Under the pieces are notes generated by a model. The model did no database searches. It had not been told where the DNA came from and saw only the letters and a list, made by a program, of their open reading frames with translations. The translations under genes were made by a program, and so were the position numbers. From the NCBI RefSeq assembly GCF_021390475.1, contig NZ_JAJUWS010000010.1:62001-126000 (forward strand): a stretch of 64,000 nucleotides of DNA, in the 5' to 3' direction. The stretch comes from Streptomyces sp. ST2-7A (GTDB lineage: Bacteria > Actinomycetota > Actinomycetes > Streptomycetales > Streptomycetaceae). Below are positions 62,273 through 64,000 of this stretch, one piece after another (within the stretch, counting starts at the first letter, position 1; every line of letters starts with the position of its first letter).

Positions 62273-63375
62273 GGGCGGGGGCCCTCCTCACCGGTCGGGG
62301 GAACGCGCGGGTCGGGGTTACCGGTGCCCGGCGCGACGGCGCCGGGCGGGACGCCCGCCCCCGGGGCGGGGACGCCGGCGGGGACCATGGCCGGGACGCC
62401 GCCCGGGCCGGACCGGGCGGGGACGGCGGCGTGCGGATCGAGGACGACCTCGAGGGTGCGGGCGCACAGCGTGAAGGCGAGGACGACCAGCAGGATCGCC
62501 AGCCCGGGCGGCAGCAGGTACCACCAGGCTCCGGCGGTGACGGCGCCCGCGCGGAAGGCCCGTTCCAGGGTGGTGCCCCAGGAGAAGGAGGTGGGGTCGC
62601 CGAGGCCGAGGAAGGAGAGCGCCGCCTCGGCGAGGATCGCGCCGGAGACCTGGAGGCCGGCGGCGGCCAGGACCAGCGGCATGAGGTGCGGCAGGACGTG
62701 CCGGGTCATCCGGCGGATCCGGCCGGCGCCCAGGGCGCGTGCCCGCTCCAGGTGGGGGCGGGCCTCCACGGCGAGGGTCTGGGCGCGCACCAGGCGGGCG
62801 GTGCCGGCCCAGGAGGTGAGGGCGATGGCGAGGATGACGGTGCCGGTGCCGGGTCCCATGGCGATGACCAGGGCGATGGCCAGCACCAGGCCGGGCAGGA
62901 CGACGAACCAGTCGGTGAGGCGCATCAGCAGCCAGGAGGTGCGTCCGCCGAAGTGGCCGGCGAGGAGGCCGACCAGGGTGCCCAGGAGGACGGCGAGCGC
63001 GGCAGCGGTGAGGCCGACCAGCAGCGAGACCCGGGTGCCCCACAGGATCATGGCCAGGACGGGCCGGCCGATCTGGTCGGTGCCCAGCCAGAACTCGCGG
63101 CTCGGGGGCTCCAACCGGCCGCCGGGGGCGTTGGCGGCACCGAGGTGGTCGGGGTCGACCAGCCAGGGGGTGAGGAGTGCGACGAGCACGATGAGGAGCA
63201 GCAGCGCCAGCCCGACGACCCCGGAGCGGTGGACGCGGTAGCGGCCCCACAGGTCGGCGGCACCGGCCCGGAGGCGGGCGACGGGTCCGGGCCGGGTGGG
63301 AGGGACGGGAGGGATGGGAACGGGCGGAACGGGGACGGGCGGGATGGGAACGGGAGGGATTGGGACGCGGCTCAT
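62269..63375 (-). CDS. OppC/DppC-type ABC permease
   Basis: Encodes 368 aa. An N-terminal repeat of IPPVP/VPPVP units (residues 4-25) precedes the OppC fold: LGTDQIGRPVLAMILWGTRV and the ATPase-contact motif ERARALGAGRIRRMTRHVLP. The C-terminal ~50 residues are Gly/Pro-rich. Start and stop each overlap neighbours by 4 bp (ATGA, GTGA). Confidence 0.92.
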   Translation of the reverse strand: MSRVPIPPVPIPPVPVPPVPIPPVPPTRPGPVARLRAGAADLWGRYRVHRSGVVGLALLLLIVLVALLTPWLVDPDHLGAANAPGGRLEPPSREFWLGTDQIGRPVLAMILWGTRVSLLVGLTAAALAVLLGTLVGLLAGHFGGRTSWLLMRLTDWFVVLPGLVLAIALVIAMGPGTGTVILAIALTSWAGTARLVRAQTLAVEARPHLERARALGAGRIRRMTRHVLPHLMPLVLAAAGLQVSGAILAEAALSFLGLGDPTSFSWGTTLERAFRAGAVTAGAWWYLLPPGLAILLVVLAFTLCARTLEVVLDPHAAVPARSGPGGVPAMVPAGVPAPGAGVPPGAVAPGTGNPDPRVPPTGEEGPRP

Positions 63376-64000
63376 GCGGTGCTCCGGACGCGGGGGTCGA
63401 GGAAGCGGTGGAGCAGGTCGGCGACGAGGTTGGCGAGGATGGTGGTGCCGGCGAAGAAGATGAACAGCACCTGGAGCAGGGGGATGTCGGGCACCCGGAT
63501 CGCCTGGTGGAACAGCAGCCCCAGGCCGGGCCAGCTGAAGATGGTCTCGGTGAGCAGGGCCCCGTTGAACACGGCGCCGAGTTGCAGGCCGATGAGGGTG
63601 ACGGTGGGCAGCAGGGCGTTGGGGACGGCGTGCCGACGGCGCACCAGGTCGTCGCGCAGGCCCTTCGCGCGGGCCACCCGCAGGTGGTCGGCGGCGCGCT
63701 CGTCCATGATCGAGGAGCGCATGATCAGCACGTACTGGGCGTAGACGACGGCGGCCATGGTCAGCGCGGGCAGCACCAGGTGGTGCGCGACGTCCAGGGT
63801 CTGCGGCCACCACCCCTCCCCCACGCCGCGCGCGGAGCGCATCCCGTTGACCGGGAACCAGCCGAGGTGGACGGCGAAGACGACGATGACGATCATGCCG
63901 AGCCAGAAGGTGGGCGCCGACCACAAGGTGAGGGCGAGGCCGACCTGGGCGCGGTCGAAGCGGCTGCCGGGGCGCCAGCCGGCGCGGGTGCCGACCCACA
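63372..64000 (-). CDS. OppB/DppB-type ABC permease, 3' part (cut by window edge)
   Basis: The frame enters from the right edge and covers the last ~209 residues: PTFWLGMIVIVVFAVHLGWF, the ATPase-contact motif VARAKGLRDDLVRRRHAVPN and ETIFSWPGLGLLF, a signature of OppB/DppB. It is coupled by ATGA overlap to OppC. The binding protein gene would lie beyond the window. Confidence 0.92.
   Translation of the reverse strand, partial: WVGTRAGWRPGSRFDRAQVGLALTLWSAPTFWLGMIVIVVFAVHLGWFPVNGMRSARGVGEGWWPQTLDVAHHLVLPALTMAAVVYAQYVLIMRSSIMDERAADHLRVARAKGLRDDLVRRRHAVPNALLPTVTLIGLQLGAVFNGALLTETIFSWPGLGLLFHQAIRVPDIPLLQVLFIFFAGTTILANLVADLLHRFLDPRVRSTA

Overview
The window is very GC-rich actinobacterial chromosome with strong G/C bias at third codon positions, many GTG starts and many leaderless genes. 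GlnR, Nur, RsiG, mycothiol genes and a PHO-box-controlled pst operon all point to Streptomyces or a close relative. Much of the gene content matches, from memory, the conserved core of the S. coelicolor chromosome around SCO4130-SCO4204, locally rearranged. No rRNA, tRNA, phage or intact insertion sequence was seen.

Layout. 0-6.5 kb: the start of mshA, a methyltransferase, a Nudix hydrolase overlapping ppk, and mshD. The ppk product carries an unusually long AK-repeat N-terminal tail. 6.5-12.2 kb: a secreted 5'-nucleotidase, a decayed acetyltransferase start, an FMN reductase divergent from soxR across a near-perfect SoxR box, a LacI regulator and glnR. 12.7-18.6 kb: a ThiS/MoaD-like protein with a membrane partner, a DUF2993 protein, a cysteine-codon leader peptide ahead of a thiosulfate sulfurtransferase and DUF1416 gene, and a pair of uncharacterised genes. 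19-21.9 kb: two very small genes, a nitrobindin-like protein, an AAA ATPase and an SDR without the usual catalytic Tyr. 22.1-25.6 kb: a cobalamin riboswitch and a BtuCDF-type importer. 26.1-27.9 kb: a DGPF protein with an ECF42-type sigma factor. 28.1-34.9 kb: nur, ygfZ, a tandem-repeat patch, dtd, rsiG, an asparaginase, an Eis-type acetyltransferase and a small membrane protein.

35.4-44 kb: a GntR regulator, a DUF1540 protein, degenerate palindromic repeats, an ankyrin protein and a second-type hemC. Then comes the clearest accessory island: an atypical 611-residue alpha/beta-hydrolase gene between an ISAs1-type and an IS3-type transposase remnant. It is followed by an XRE regulator, HbhA-like and DUF2516 trio arranged like Rv0474-Rv0476 of M. 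tuberculosis. 44-51 kb is a phosphate block: a DUF47/PhoU-like protein and PiT-family carrier converge on pstSCAB across a 26-bp terminator, with PHO boxes upstream of pstS. 51.2-59.4 kb: csoR with a candidate operator, lipoproteins, an IS30 remnant, a PAP2 phosphatase, a transglycosylase/NlpC wall hydrolase divergent from a two-TM pilin-like protein, a GSDH propeller lipoprotein, a Pr6Pr-like membrane protein and an SDR. 59.7-64 kb: an Opp/Dpp-type importer whose two ATPases are fused.

The main themes are phosphate and polyphosphate handling, redox and sulfur (mycothiol, SoxR, cysteine leader, sulfurtransferase), metals (Nur, CsoR, cobalamin import), and developmental or nitrogen control (RsiG, GlnR). 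All database-style statements are from memory and unverified; coordinates, motifs and dyads were read directly.
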